Shown: positions 26,691 through 34,545 of the stretch, one piece after another
How positions within the stretch are numbered: the stretch's first letter is position 1
Layout of the letters: every line of letters begins with the position of its first letter
Origin: Streptomyces capillispiralis
GTDB lineage: Bacteria > Actinomycetota > Actinomycetes > Streptomycetales > Streptomycetaceae
Assembly (NCBI RefSeq): GCF_007829875.1
Contig: NZ_VIWV01000001.1
Coordinates: 930,001 to 994,000 of the forward strand
Direction: 5' to 3'
Length of the DNA: 64,000 nt
The notes under the pieces: generated by a model
Databases searched by the model: none
What the model saw: the letters and a program-made list of their open reading frames with translations, nothing else
Told to the model about the DNA's origin: nothing
Made by a program: the position numbers and the translations under genes

Positions 26691-28525
26691 GCGGGTTCTC
26701 CTTCATCGTGTACGGCGGGCGCGCCACCCCGGTGGGCGGCCACCCAGAAGCGGATGCTCTCGGCGAGCACCAGCAGGGCCACGGCCACGGCGAGCACCGT
26801 GAGCGCGACCGTGAACTGCGAGGCGGTGAGCAGGGCCGCGAGGACGGCGACCGCCAGGACGCGGCCCTCGTGCCCCCCGATCGCCCGCACCAGCCGGCGC
26901 GGGGGCGCGCCCGCGTTGCCGCGGATGCGGTAGACCGTGTCGTAGTGATGGTAGGCGACCGCGGCCACCAGCCCGTAGGCCGCCGGAAGGGCTCCGTTCA
27001 CCTCCGCGCCGGCCGCCAGGGCCAGGACGGTGCCGTACTCGGCGGCGCGGAGGAACGGCGGGACCAGCCAGTCGAGGGCGCCCTTGAGGGGGCGGGCGAC
27101 GGCCAGGGCGGAGGTCAGGACGTAGAGGCAGGCGGCGACGGCGGTCCACGGGCCGCCGAAGCCGGTGAACGCGGCCGTGGCGACCACGGCGAGGCCGCCG
27201 AGCAGCGCGACGGCGGGGGCGGCGAAGCCGGGGAGCCGGCGCGCGGGGCCGGTCAGCGGGCGGGTGAGCGCCTCGGTGAACGGGCCGGAGTCGGCGAGGT
27301 CCGCGAGCGCCCGCGCCGCCCGGTCGGTGCGGCGGGCCTTGCGGGTCAGCGAGCGCAGCACGCGGCCCGCGGTGGTGTACGTCGCCGCGAAGGCGCAGCC
27401 GGCGAGCAGCACGTAGAAGGTGATCCGGGGGGTGGTGACGGCCGTGAGGACGGCGATCATCGCCCAGCGTTCGCCGATCGGCAGGACGATCATCCGGCGC
27501 ACCCAGACCGTCCAGCCGACGCTGTCGAGCTTGTCGGAGAGGGCGGCGGTGGGGCTGGTGTTGGCGGTGGCGTCAGTGCCTACGACGTGCGCCTCGTTGA
27601 AGGCGAAGTCCACGACGTGCCGGCAGGTCTGCAGGACCATCGCGCCGAGGGCGAGGGCCCATACGTCGTCGCCGCCGCGGGCGGCGCCGAGGGCGAGGCC
27701 GGCGTAGTAGGCGTACTCCTTGGCACGGTCGAAGGTGGCGTCGAGCCAGGCGCCGAGCGTGGAGTACTGCAGGGAGTAGCGGGCGAGCTGGCCGTCGGTG
27801 CAGTCCAGCACGAAGGAGGCGATGAGCAGCACGCCGGCGGCGACGAACCCGCCGCGGGTGCCGGTGGCGGCGCAGCCGGCCGCTATGAGCGCGGTGAGCA
27901 GGGACGCGGTGGTGACCTGGTTGGGGGTCAGACCGCGGCGGGCGCACCAGCGGGCGACATAGCGGGAGTACGGGCTGATGAAGTGGGTGGTGAAGAAGCC
28001 GTCGCGGGCCTTGACCGCGGACTTCAGGCGTACGGCCTCGTCGTCGACGGCGGCGACGGCCTGCCGGGCCTCGTTGCGGGCCTGGGGGTCGCCGGGGACG
28101 GTGGCGACGAGGGTGCCGAGCTCGGGGCGGTGCAGCTCGGCGCCGTCGGCGTCGAGGGCGGCGACGACGCGGTCGGCGAGGCCGTCCACGAGCGTGGTGC
28201 CGCCCGCCGGGGACGCGGCCGCCGCGGAGTTCTCGCGGGCCACGGCGCGGGTCAGGGCCTGGCGGCCGGCCTGCTGGGCGGTGACGGCGCCGGGGACCGC
28301 GGAGAGCGGGAAGCGGGGGTCGGTGAGGCCGAGGCGCAGCGCGTGCACATGGCCCACGAACCGGGGGTCGACCACGGCGACCCGCTGTCCCTCGGGCACT
28401 CCGGCCAGCAGTGTCTCGGCCTCGTCGGCGCCGGACGCGATCCGTACGTCGAAGCCGAGGGAGCGCAGATCGCCCTCGAGTGACGAACCGGGGACCGGCT
28501 GACCGGTGAGGATGGCGGTCGACAA
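26687..28525 (-). CDS. CDP-alcohol phosphatidyltransferase with N-terminal extension (DUF5941, DIPPS-like)
   Basis: Protein of 612 aa. Residues 1-170 look like a degenerate nucleotidyltransferase-type domain without the G-x-G-x-R loop. A CDP-alcohol transferase domain follows, with all four aspartates: DCTDGQLAR at 241-249 and LDATFD at 261-266. The entry motif KARDGFFTTHFISPYSR resembles inositol phosphate (DIPPS) synthases. The C-terminal third has several more membrane helices. The start is a TTG at 28525 with GGGAG upstream. It is the first gene of the seven-gene unit. Confidence 0.84.
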   Translation of the reverse strand: MSTAILTGQPVPGSSLEGDLRSLGFDVRIASGADEAETLLAGVPEGQRVAVVDPRFVGHVHALRLGLTDPRFPLSAVPGAVTAQQAGRQALTRAVARENSAAAASPAGGTTLVDGLADRVVAALDADGAELHRPELGTLVATVPGDPQARNEARQAVAAVDDEAVRLKSAVKARDGFFTTHFISPYSRYVARWCARRGLTPNQVTTASLLTALIAAGCAATGTRGGFVAAGVLLIASFVLDCTDGQLARYSLQYSTLGAWLDATFDRAKEYAYYAGLALGAARGGDDVWALALGAMVLQTCRHVVDFAFNEAHVVGTDATANTSPTAALSDKLDSVGWTVWVRRMIVLPIGERWAMIAVLTAVTTPRITFYVLLAGCAFAATYTTAGRVLRSLTRKARRTDRAARALADLADSGPFTEALTRPLTGPARRLPGFAAPAVALLGGLAVVATAAFTGFGGPWTAVAACLYVLTSALAVARPLKGALDWLVPPFLRAAEYGTVLALAAGAEVNGALPAAYGLVAAVAYHHYDTVYRIRGNAGAPPRRLVRAIGGHEGRVLAVAVLAALLTASQFTVALTVLAVAVALLVLAESIRFWVAAHRGGAPAVHDEGEPA

Positions 28526-28855
28526 CCGAAATCACTCCCTGGGGGCCGACGCGTCACGCCGGTCGTGTACATGGTGGGGTGCCCGTGCCGGGACCCCCGG
28601 GCGGCATGTCGGCAGAGGCTATCGGATACCCGGAAGCCTGCGTTCACCGCCCGTTCGACGGCTGGATCGACGTGGTTCGCCCACATCGCTGCCGCGATCA
28701 TCATCGGGGATGCGGGGCCCGGCCCACAAACCGCGCCGCCAGAACGGTCATTGGCGGGGAAATGGGACAACACCGGCCACCGGTGCGCCCGGTATGGATG
28801 GTATGGGCGACATGGGTGGAACCGCTCGGCGCGGGTCCGCATAGGGTGGGCGACC
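28526..28855. other. Divergent intergenic region between the CDP-alcohol unit and galE
   Basis: This 330-bp gap must hold the promoters of both directions. I find no small gene with a convincing ribosome-binding site. A run of GGTATGG-type repeats sits at about 28792-28816 just before galE. No promoter is strong enough to name. Confidence 0.6.
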
Positions 28856-29827
28856 ATGACGTGGCTGATCACCGGCGGAGCCGGTTACATCGGGGCGCAC
28901 GTGGCGCGTGCCATGACCGGTGCCGGGGAGCGCGTGGTCGCCCTCGACGACCTCTCGGCCGGGGTGCCGGCGCGGCTTCCCGCCGACGTCCCGCTGGTCA
29001 GGGGCTCGTCGCTGGACGGCGCGCTGCTGCGGCGGGTGCTGGCGGAGCACGGGGTGACGGGAGTGGTGCACCTCGCCGCCCGCAAGCAGGTCGCCGAGTC
29101 CGTGGCGCAGCCGACCCGGTACTACCGGGAGAACGTCGGCGGTCTCGCGACGCTGCTGGACGCCGTCGCGGAGGCCGGGATCGAACGCTTCGTGTTCTCC
29201 TCCTCCGCCGCCGTGTACGGCGATCCGGGTGTGGATCTCATCACCGAGGACGCGCCCTGCGCCCCGGTCAACCCCTACGGGGAGACCAAGCTCGCCGGGG
29301 AGTGGCTGGTGCGGGCGGCGGGCCGGGCGCACGGCATCGCCACGGTGTGCCTGCGCTACTTCAACGTGGCGGGGGCGGCGGCGCCGGAGCTGGCCGACAC
29401 CGGCGTCTTCAACATCGTGCCGATGGTCTTCGACCGGCTCACCCGCGACGAGGCCCCGCGCGTCTTCGGCGACGACTATCCGACGCCGGACGGCACCTGC
29501 GTCCGCGACTACATCCACGTGGCCGATCTGGCGGAGGCCCATCTGGCGGCGGCCCGCCGGCTGTCCGGCGGGGACCTCACCGGGGACCTGACGGTGAACA
29601 TCGGCCGCGGCGAGGGGGTGTCGGTGCGCGAGCTGATCGCGGTGATCGGCGAGGTCACCGGTGACACGCGGGCGCCGCTCGTGGAGGCCCGGCGCCCCGG
29701 TGACGCCCCCCGGGCGGTGGCCTCGGCCGCCCGCGCGGCGGAGCACCTCGGCTGGACCGCCCGTCGCTCGGTGCACGGGATGGTCGAATCGGCCTGGCAG
29801 GGCTGGCAGCTGCACCAGGGCCGCTGA
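28856..29827 (+). CDS. galE: UDP-glucose 4-epimerase / NAD-dependent epimerase
   Basis: Short-chain dehydrogenase-fold epimerase of 323 aa. The NAD motif TGGAGYIG is at the N-terminus, SSSAAVYG and YGETK carry the Ser and Tyr-Lys catalytic pair, and the GalE-type stretch GDDYPTPDGTCVRDYIHV is intact. It interconverts UDP-glucose and UDP-galactose, and could feed the neighbouring glycosyltransferase. The ATG at 28856 has GGGTGG upstream. A terminator hairpin follows it, so it is probably a single gene. Confidence 0.9.
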   Translation: MTWLITGGAGYIGAHVARAMTGAGERVVALDDLSAGVPARLPADVPLVRGSSLDGALLRRVLAEHGVTGVVHLAARKQVAESVAQPTRYYRENVGGLATLLDAVAEAGIERFVFSSSAAVYGDPGVDLITEDAPCAPVNPYGETKLAGEWLVRAAGRAHGIATVCLRYFNVAGAAAPELADTGVFNIVPMVFDRLTRDEAPRVFGDDYPTPDGTCVRDYIHVADLAEAHLAAARRLSGGDLTGDLTVNIGRGEGVSVRELIAVIGEVTGDTRAPLVEARRPGDAPRAVASAARAAEHLGWTARRSVHGMVESAWQGWQLHQGR

Positions 29828-29835
29828 AACCGCGT

Positions 29836-29862
29836 TGACCTGCGGATCGTTTCCGCAGGTCA
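29836..29862 (+). terminator. Terminator hairpin of galE
   Basis: A perfect 11-bp stem (TGACCTGCGGA with TCCGCAGGTCA) and a 5-nt loop lie 8 bp after the galE stop. Confidence 0.75.
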
Positions 29863-29958
29863 GGGCACATGACAACGGTGTTCAGTGCCGCGTTGCCGGA
29901 TACCCCCCGCCCGTAGTTCACTGTGATCGGAAACGGTCACGGAAGGACGGCGACTCCC

Positions 29959-30897
29959 ATGGGGGCTGGGCACGATCACGGGCACGCGCACGGCGCGCCC
30001 GCCGGCGGCACCGCGAGTGCGGCGTACCGCGGCAGGCTGCGGGTGGCGCTGGCGATCACGCTCGCTGTCATGGTGGTCGAGCTCGTCGGCGGGGTGCTGG
30101 CCGACTCGCTCGCGCTGCTGGCGGACGCGGCCCACATGGCGACGGACGCGCTGGGGCTCGGCATGGCCCTGCTCGCCATCCACGTCGCGGGCCGTCCGCC
30201 GAGCGAGCACCGCACCTTCGGTCTCGCCCGCGCGGAGATCCTCGCCGCCCTGGCCAACTGTCTGCTGCTGCTCGGCGTGGGCGGCTACGTGCTGTACGAG
30301 GCGGTCCAGCGGTTCGTCACCCCGGCCGGCACCGAGGGCGGCCTGACGATGGTGTTCGGCGCGATCGGTCTGGCCGCCAACATGGTGTCCCTGTCGCTGC
30401 TGATGCGCGGGCAGAAGGAGAGCCTGAACGTGCGCGGCGCCTTCCTGGAGGTGGCGGCGGACGCGCTCGGCTCCCTCGCGGTGATCCTGTCCGCGCTGGT
30501 GATCCTGGCCACCGGCTGGACGGCCGCCGACCCGATCGCCTCCCTGCTCATCGCCCTGATGATCGTGCCCCGGACCTGGAAGCTGCTGCGCGAGACCCTG
30601 GACGTCCTGCTGGAGGCGGCGCCCAAGGGGGTCGACATGGCGCAGGTACGGGCGCACATCCTGGCCACCGAGGGCGTGGAGGACGTCCATGACCTGCACG
30701 CCTGGACGATCACCTCGGGGATGCCGGTGCTCTCCGCGCACGTGGTCGTCAGCTCCGAGGTCCTGAACGCCTTCGGGCACGAGAAGATGCTGCACGAGTT
30801 GCAGGGCTGCCTGGGCGACCACTTCGACGTGGCGCACTGCACCTTCCAGCTGGAGCCCGGCGGGCACGCCGAGCACGAGGCGCGCCTCTGTCACTGA
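29959..30897 (+). CDS. Cation diffusion facilitator (CzcD-type metal efflux)
   Basis: Zn2+/Co2+-type efflux pump of 312 aa with six membrane helices and a C-terminal cytoplasmic domain. The N-terminus is His-rich (HDHGHAHG). The metal site in helix 2 is HMATD, while helix 5 has EVAAD where many family members have HxxxD. I place the start at the ATG at 29959; a GTG at 29923 is less likely as no ribosome-binding site precedes it. It stands alone with no MerR or ArsR regulator next to it. Confidence 0.9.
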   Translation: MGAGHDHGHAHGAPAGGTASAAYRGRLRVALAITLAVMVVELVGGVLADSLALLADAAHMATDALGLGMALLAIHVAGRPPSEHRTFGLARAEILAALANCLLLLGVGGYVLYEAVQRFVTPAGTEGGLTMVFGAIGLAANMVSLSLLMRGQKESLNVRGAFLEVAADALGSLAVILSALVILATGWTAADPIASLLIALMIVPRTWKLLRETLDVLLEAAPKGVDMAQVRAHILATEGVEDVHDLHAWTITSGMPVLSAHVVVSSEVLNAFGHEKMLHELQGCLGDHFDVAHCTFQLEPGGHAEHEARLCH

Positions 30898-31164
30898 GAC
30901 GGCCCCGGTGCGCCCCGGTACGCCCGCGCGCCGGGGAACGCAGCCCTCCGCCCCCGTACCGGCGTCCTCTCCCCTTCGGCGGCCGACTGCGGGCGATGTC
31001 CGGTCGGCCGCCGCGGGCACGCTCACCCCGGGCCCGCGTCCGTCGTCCGGCCGGGGCGGCGGTGCCCCGCGCCGCCCGTGGGACATGCGGGCGGGTCGCG
31101 GAGTGCCGGGAGTGCCGGATTCGTGCGGCAGACTTGGAGCGCGAAGACCGAGTGAAGGATGGGT

Positions 31165-31758
31165 ATGCCGATCACACCTGCCGCCGCGACGCACAGCCCG
31201 TCGAAGGGCACCGCCGAGCCGATCTTGCTGGAACTGGTCGACGAGGACGGCGTGACGATCGGCACCGCGGAGAAGCTCGCCGCCCACCAGCCACCGGGGC
31301 GGCTGCACCGGGCGTTCTCGGTGTTCCTGTTCGACGAGCGCGGGCGGCTGCTGCTCCAGCAGCGGGCGCTGGGCAAGTACCACTCCCCCGGTGTGTGGTC
31401 CAACACCTGCTGCGGTCACCCCTACCCCGGTGAGGCGCCGTTCGCCGCCGCGGCCCGGCGGACCTTCGAGGAGCTGGGCGTGTCGCCGTCGCTGCTCGCC
31501 GAGGCGGGCACGGTCCGCTACAACCACCCGGACCCGGCCTCGGGCCTGGTCGAGCAGGAGTACAACCACCTGTTCGTCGGGATGGTGCAGTCGCCGCCGC
31601 GGCCCGACGCGCAGGAGGTGGCGTCCACCGTGTTCGTGACCCCGGCCGAGCTGGCGGAGCGGCACGCGCGGGACACCTTCTCGGCCTGGTTCATGACCGT
31701 CCTGGACGCGGCCCGTCCGGCGGTCCGCGAACTCACGGGGCCGTCGGCGGGCTGGTGA
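31165..31758 (+). CDS. idi: Isopentenyl-diphosphate delta-isomerase, type I
   Basis: Nudix-fold enzyme of 197 aa that interconverts IPP and DMAPP. The catalytic Cys is in NTCCGHP (about residue 83), and the Nudix-like motif AAARRTFEELG and the EQEYNHLF stretch are conserved. The ATG at 31165 is favoured because AAGGA sits 5 nt upstream; the ATG 6 bp earlier has no room for one. Although about 10 kb from hpnC, it fits the MEP and hopanoid supply seen in this region. Confidence 0.94.
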   Translation: MPITPAAATHSPSKGTAEPILLELVDEDGVTIGTAEKLAAHQPPGRLHRAFSVFLFDERGRLLLQQRALGKYHSPGVWSNTCCGHPYPGEAPFAAAARRTFEELGVSPSLLAEAGTVRYNHPDPASGLVEQEYNHLFVGMVQSPPRPDAQEVASTVFVTPAELAERHARDTFSAWFMTVLDAARPAVRELTGPSAGW

Positions 31759-31764
31759 CCGGAC

Positions 31765-32226
31765 CTAGAAGAACTGCGCGGGCTTGAGCGGCAGGGCGGC
31801 CCAGATCACCTTGCCGCCGGTCGCGGTGTGCTCGACCTCGCAGGCCCCGCCGGCCTCGCGGGTGATCTCGCGCACGAGGAGCAGTCCGCGGCCGCCGGTG
31901 CGGCCGTGGTCGGTCTCCAGTGCGGTGGGCCGGTAGGGGTGGTTGTCCTCCACCGACACCCTGACCCACTCGGCGCCGACGGCGACCTCGACCGCGAGCA
32001 TCGGGGACAGCAGCGCCGCGTGCCGCACGGCGTTGGTGACCAGCTCCGAGACGATCAGCAGCAGCCCCTGCACCACCTCGTCCGCGACCGGTACGCCCTG
32101 GCGCAGCAGCAGGTCGCGCACGGCGTGACGGGCCTGCGGGACCGAGGCGTCCACAGCCGGGGCGGTGAACCGCCAGACACCTTCGTACGGCAGCGAGTCG
32201 CCACCCTCACGCTCGATTGTCACCAC
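31765..32226 (-). CDS. GHKL ATP-binding protein (anti-sigma factor-like)
   Basis: Single GHKL/HATPase domain of 153 aa, as in RsbW/SpoIIAB-like and other short streptomycete regulators. The N box is LIVSELVTNAVRHA and the G2 box is TGGRGLLLV. No phosphoacceptor histidine or sensor domain is present. It probably binds ATP and controls an anti-anti-sigma partner or sigma factor encoded elsewhere. A GTG at 32226 is used; the next codon is also GTG and no ribosome-binding site is visible, so a leaderless start is possible. Confidence 0.85.
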   Translation of the reverse strand: MVTIEREGGDSLPYEGVWRFTAPAVDASVPQARHAVRDLLLRQGVPVADEVVQGLLLIVSELVTNAVRHAALLSPMLAVEVAVGAEWVRVSVEDNHPYRPTALETDHGRTGGRGLLLVREITREAGGACEVEHTATGGKVIWAALPLKPAQFF

Positions 32227-32364
32227 ACGTCGAGTGTTGGTACCGATCGGCTCCGCACTTCGACGCTGACCAGAAGTCAGCGGATATCGAGCGTTTCCGA
32301 CCGTTGACGTGAGACACGGTCGCTAGCGGGACCGTTCCGGTCCGCTCCGTGCCGTCTCGGCGAA

Positions 32365-33045
32365 CTATTCGGGTTGTACGGGTTCGGAGGACCCTCCTCG
32401 CCCGTTCCGTCCGCCCGGTCGCTCCCCCGGCGTCCGCGCCGCCTCCTCGCCGGCCAGCCGGTCGGAGACCATCCCGACGATCCGGCGTCCCCCGTAGCCG
32501 GTGGCGATCAGGCCGAGCCCGTCGAAGAGCAGGGCGAGGGAGAAGAACGTACCGATGACGTACTGGCTGCTGCTCGGCCAGGAGGCCAGGACGAGGACGC
32601 CGAGGAGCAGTCCGAAGGCGCCCTGCACCAGGGTCCAGCCGAACTGCGGTCCGCGCACCACCAGGCTGCCCACCAGCCGGAACACCCCGCCGGTCAGGAA
32701 GAGCAGCGCGGCGAACATGGTCAGCGCCTCGGCCGCCGCCTCCGGGGTCCGCAGGATCACCGCGCCGGCCGCTATGTTCAGGGCCGCGACGACCACGCCC
32801 AGCCAGAAGAAGTTGCTGTCCCTGGCCTGGACCGCGTGCAGCAGCCCGACCACACCGCCGATCAGCAGCAGCCAGCCGAACAGCAGCATCGAGGTCAGGG
32901 TGGCGACGGCGGTGTAGACGAGGCCGACCAGACCGGCGAGGACCAGGATCACCCCGAGCACGGCGAGCCAGCCGAAGCCGCGGCTGAGCCTGGCCGCCTC
33001 GCCCGGGGGCCCGGCGGCGTGCGCGGACTTCGCGGACCTGGCCAT
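32365..33045 (-). CDS. HdeD-family membrane protein
   Basis: Membrane protein of 226 aa with about six short helices, in the acid-resistance membrane protein HdeD / DUF308 family. The N-terminus has a charged stretch of about 20 residues before the first helix, and the C-terminus is a hydrophilic Gly/Glu/Arg tail. GAGGAGG lies 5 nt before the ATG at 33045. The function in actinomycetes is not known; a role in membrane stress is suggested by the family only. Confidence 0.88.
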   Translation of the reverse strand: MARSAKSAHAAGPPGEAARLSRGFGWLAVLGVILVLAGLVGLVYTAVATLTSMLLFGWLLLIGGVVGLLHAVQARDSNFFWLGVVVAALNIAAGAVILRTPEAAAEALTMFAALLFLTGGVFRLVGSLVVRGPQFGWTLVQGAFGLLLGVLVLASWPSSSQYVIGTFFSLALLFDGLGLIATGYGGRRIVGMVSDRLAGEEAARTPGERPGGRNGRGGSSEPVQPE

Positions 33046-33157
33046 GGGCGCCTCCTCGCTTCGTTCCCCCTCCCCAGTCCCCCGCGCCCGCCGGTCGTAA
33101 CGCCCCCCGCGCTCCCTCCCGGACGGCCCGCCGGACCGGCCGGATAGCATCCGGCGC

Positions 33158-33931
33158 ATGGAGCCGCAGCTGCTGCACAGCGTCACCGACTCGGTCGCCA
33201 CGGTCGTCATCAGCCATCCGGCGAAGCGCAACGCGATGACGGCCGCGATGTGGGGCGCCCTGCCGCCCCTGCTGGAGACGCTGGCCGCCGACCCGGACGT
33301 CCGGGTGCTGGTGCTCACCGGTGAGGGCGGTACGTTCTGCGCCGGGGCGGACATCTCCACGCTCCGGGGGTCGCCGCTGGAGGCGCAGCGGCTGGCCGTG
33401 GCGGCCGAGGAGGCGCTCGCCGCCTTCCCCAAGCCGGCCCTGGCGGTGGTCCGCGGGCACTGTGTGGGCGGCGGGGCGCAGCTGGCGGCGGCGTGCGATC
33501 TGCGGTTCGCCGAGGAGGGGGCGCGGTTCGGGGTGACCCCGGCGAAGCTCGGCATCGTCTACCCGGCGTCCGCGACCCGGCGGCTGGTGTCGCTGGTGGG
33601 TCCGGCCACCGCCAAGTACCTGTTGTTCTCGGGTGAGTTGATCGACGCCGGGCGAGCCCTGCGCACCGGTCTGGTGGACGAGGTGCTGCCCGGGGACGAA
33701 CTGGACAAGCGGGTCGCGGAGTTCACCGGGATCCTGGCGTCCCGCTCGCAGCTGACCCAGGCCGCGGCGAAGGAGTTCGCGAACGGCCGCACCGGCCGGG
33801 ACGCGCACTGGAGCGAGCGGGCGCGGGAGAGCGGCGACACCGCGGAGGGTGTCGCCGCCTTCCTGGAGCGCCGTGCCCCGCGTTTCACCTGGAGTGTGTC
33901 TACGTCAGGGCGAAGCGGCTCTTCGACCTGA
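33158..33931 (+). CDS. Crotonase-family protein (enoyl-CoA hydratase/isomerase-like)
   Basis: Crotonase-fold acyl-CoA enzyme of 257 aa. The oxyanion-hole segments FCAGADIS and VGGGAQLAAACD are present. Both glutamates used by true enoyl-CoA hydratases are missing: the usual PE before LG reads TPAKLG, and the second site has YLLFSG without the Glu. It may be an isomerase, hydrolase or another crotonase-type enzyme. Its last 32 bp overlap the convergent DJ-1 gene. A start at 33158 is the first ATG; there is no clear ribosome-binding site. Confidence 0.85.
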   Translation: MEPQLLHSVTDSVATVVISHPAKRNAMTAAMWGALPPLLETLAADPDVRVLVLTGEGGTFCAGADISTLRGSPLEAQRLAVAAEEALAAFPKPALAVVRGHCVGGGAQLAAACDLRFAEEGARFGVTPAKLGIVYPASATRRLVSLVGPATAKYLLFSGELIDAGRALRTGLVDEVLPGDELDKRVAEFTGILASRSQLTQAAAKEFANGRTGRDAHWSERARESGDTAEGVAAFLERRAPRFTWSVSTSGRSGSST

Positions 33932-34535
33932 ACTCCTCGACGAGGTGGGCGGGCGCCTTCCGCGGGGAGCCGGCGTCGTAGGGCGGCTGCGGGTCGTACT
34001 CGGTGAGCAGCTGGACGGCCTGGGCGTGTGCGTCGCCGGCGATCCGGCCGAGCAGGGTGAGCCCCATGTCGATGCCGGAGGAGACACCGGCCGCGGTGAC
34101 GTACTTGCCGTCGGTCACCACCCGCTCCCCCGTGGGCTCGGCGCCGTACCGCCTCAGGTGGTCCAGGGCCAGCCAGTGCGAGGTGGCCCGGCGTCCTTCG
34201 AGGAGTCCGGCCGCGGCCAGCAGCAGGGATCCGGTGCACACGGACGTCGTCCAGGTGCTGGCGGCGTCGGCGGCGCGCAGCCAGTCCAGCAGGGCGTCGT
34301 TCTCCATCTGGGGTGTCTGTCCGGGGCCGCCGGGGACGACGACGATGTCCGGGTGCGGTACGTCGGCCAGGGTCCGGTCGGCGGTGATCGCGAGGGCGCC
34401 GGTGTCGGTGCGGACGGGGCCGGTCCGCTCGGCGACGAAGACGGTCTCCGCGTCCGGGAGCCGGCCCAGGGTCTCGTAGGGGCCCACGGCGTCGAGGGCG
34501 GTGAAGCGGTCGAAGAGGACGATGGCGATCTGCAT
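33900..34535 (-). CDS. DJ-1/PfpI family protein (isonitrile-hydratase-like)
   Basis: Class I glutamine-amidotransferase-fold protein of 211 aa. The nucleophile elbow is TTSVCTGSLLLA with the Cys conserved. Close relatives include isonitrile hydratase and chaperone-like glyoxalases. The ATG at 34535 lies 10 bp after the AraC/GlxA gene, so the two are co-transcribed. It overlaps the 3' end of the crotonase gene on the other strand. The likely role is an enzyme controlled by the upstream regulator, which has the same domain. Confidence 0.88.
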   Translation of the reverse strand: MQIAIVLFDRFTALDAVGPYETLGRLPDAETVFVAERTGPVRTDTGALAITADRTLADVPHPDIVVVPGGPGQTPQMENDALLDWLRAADAASTWTTSVCTGSLLLAAAGLLEGRRATSHWLALDHLRRYGAEPTGERVVTDGKYVTAAGVSSGIDMGLTLLGRIAGDAHAQAVQLLTEYDPQPPYDAGSPRKAPAHLVEEFRSKSRFALT

Positions 34536-34545
34536 CGGCGGCCTT

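Noticed and set aside
30903..30936. Terminator after the CDF pump (CCCCGG/CCGGGG)
   Set aside because: Only a 6-bp stem with a 12-nt loop in very GC-rich DNA, with competing pairings; too weak to list as a feature.
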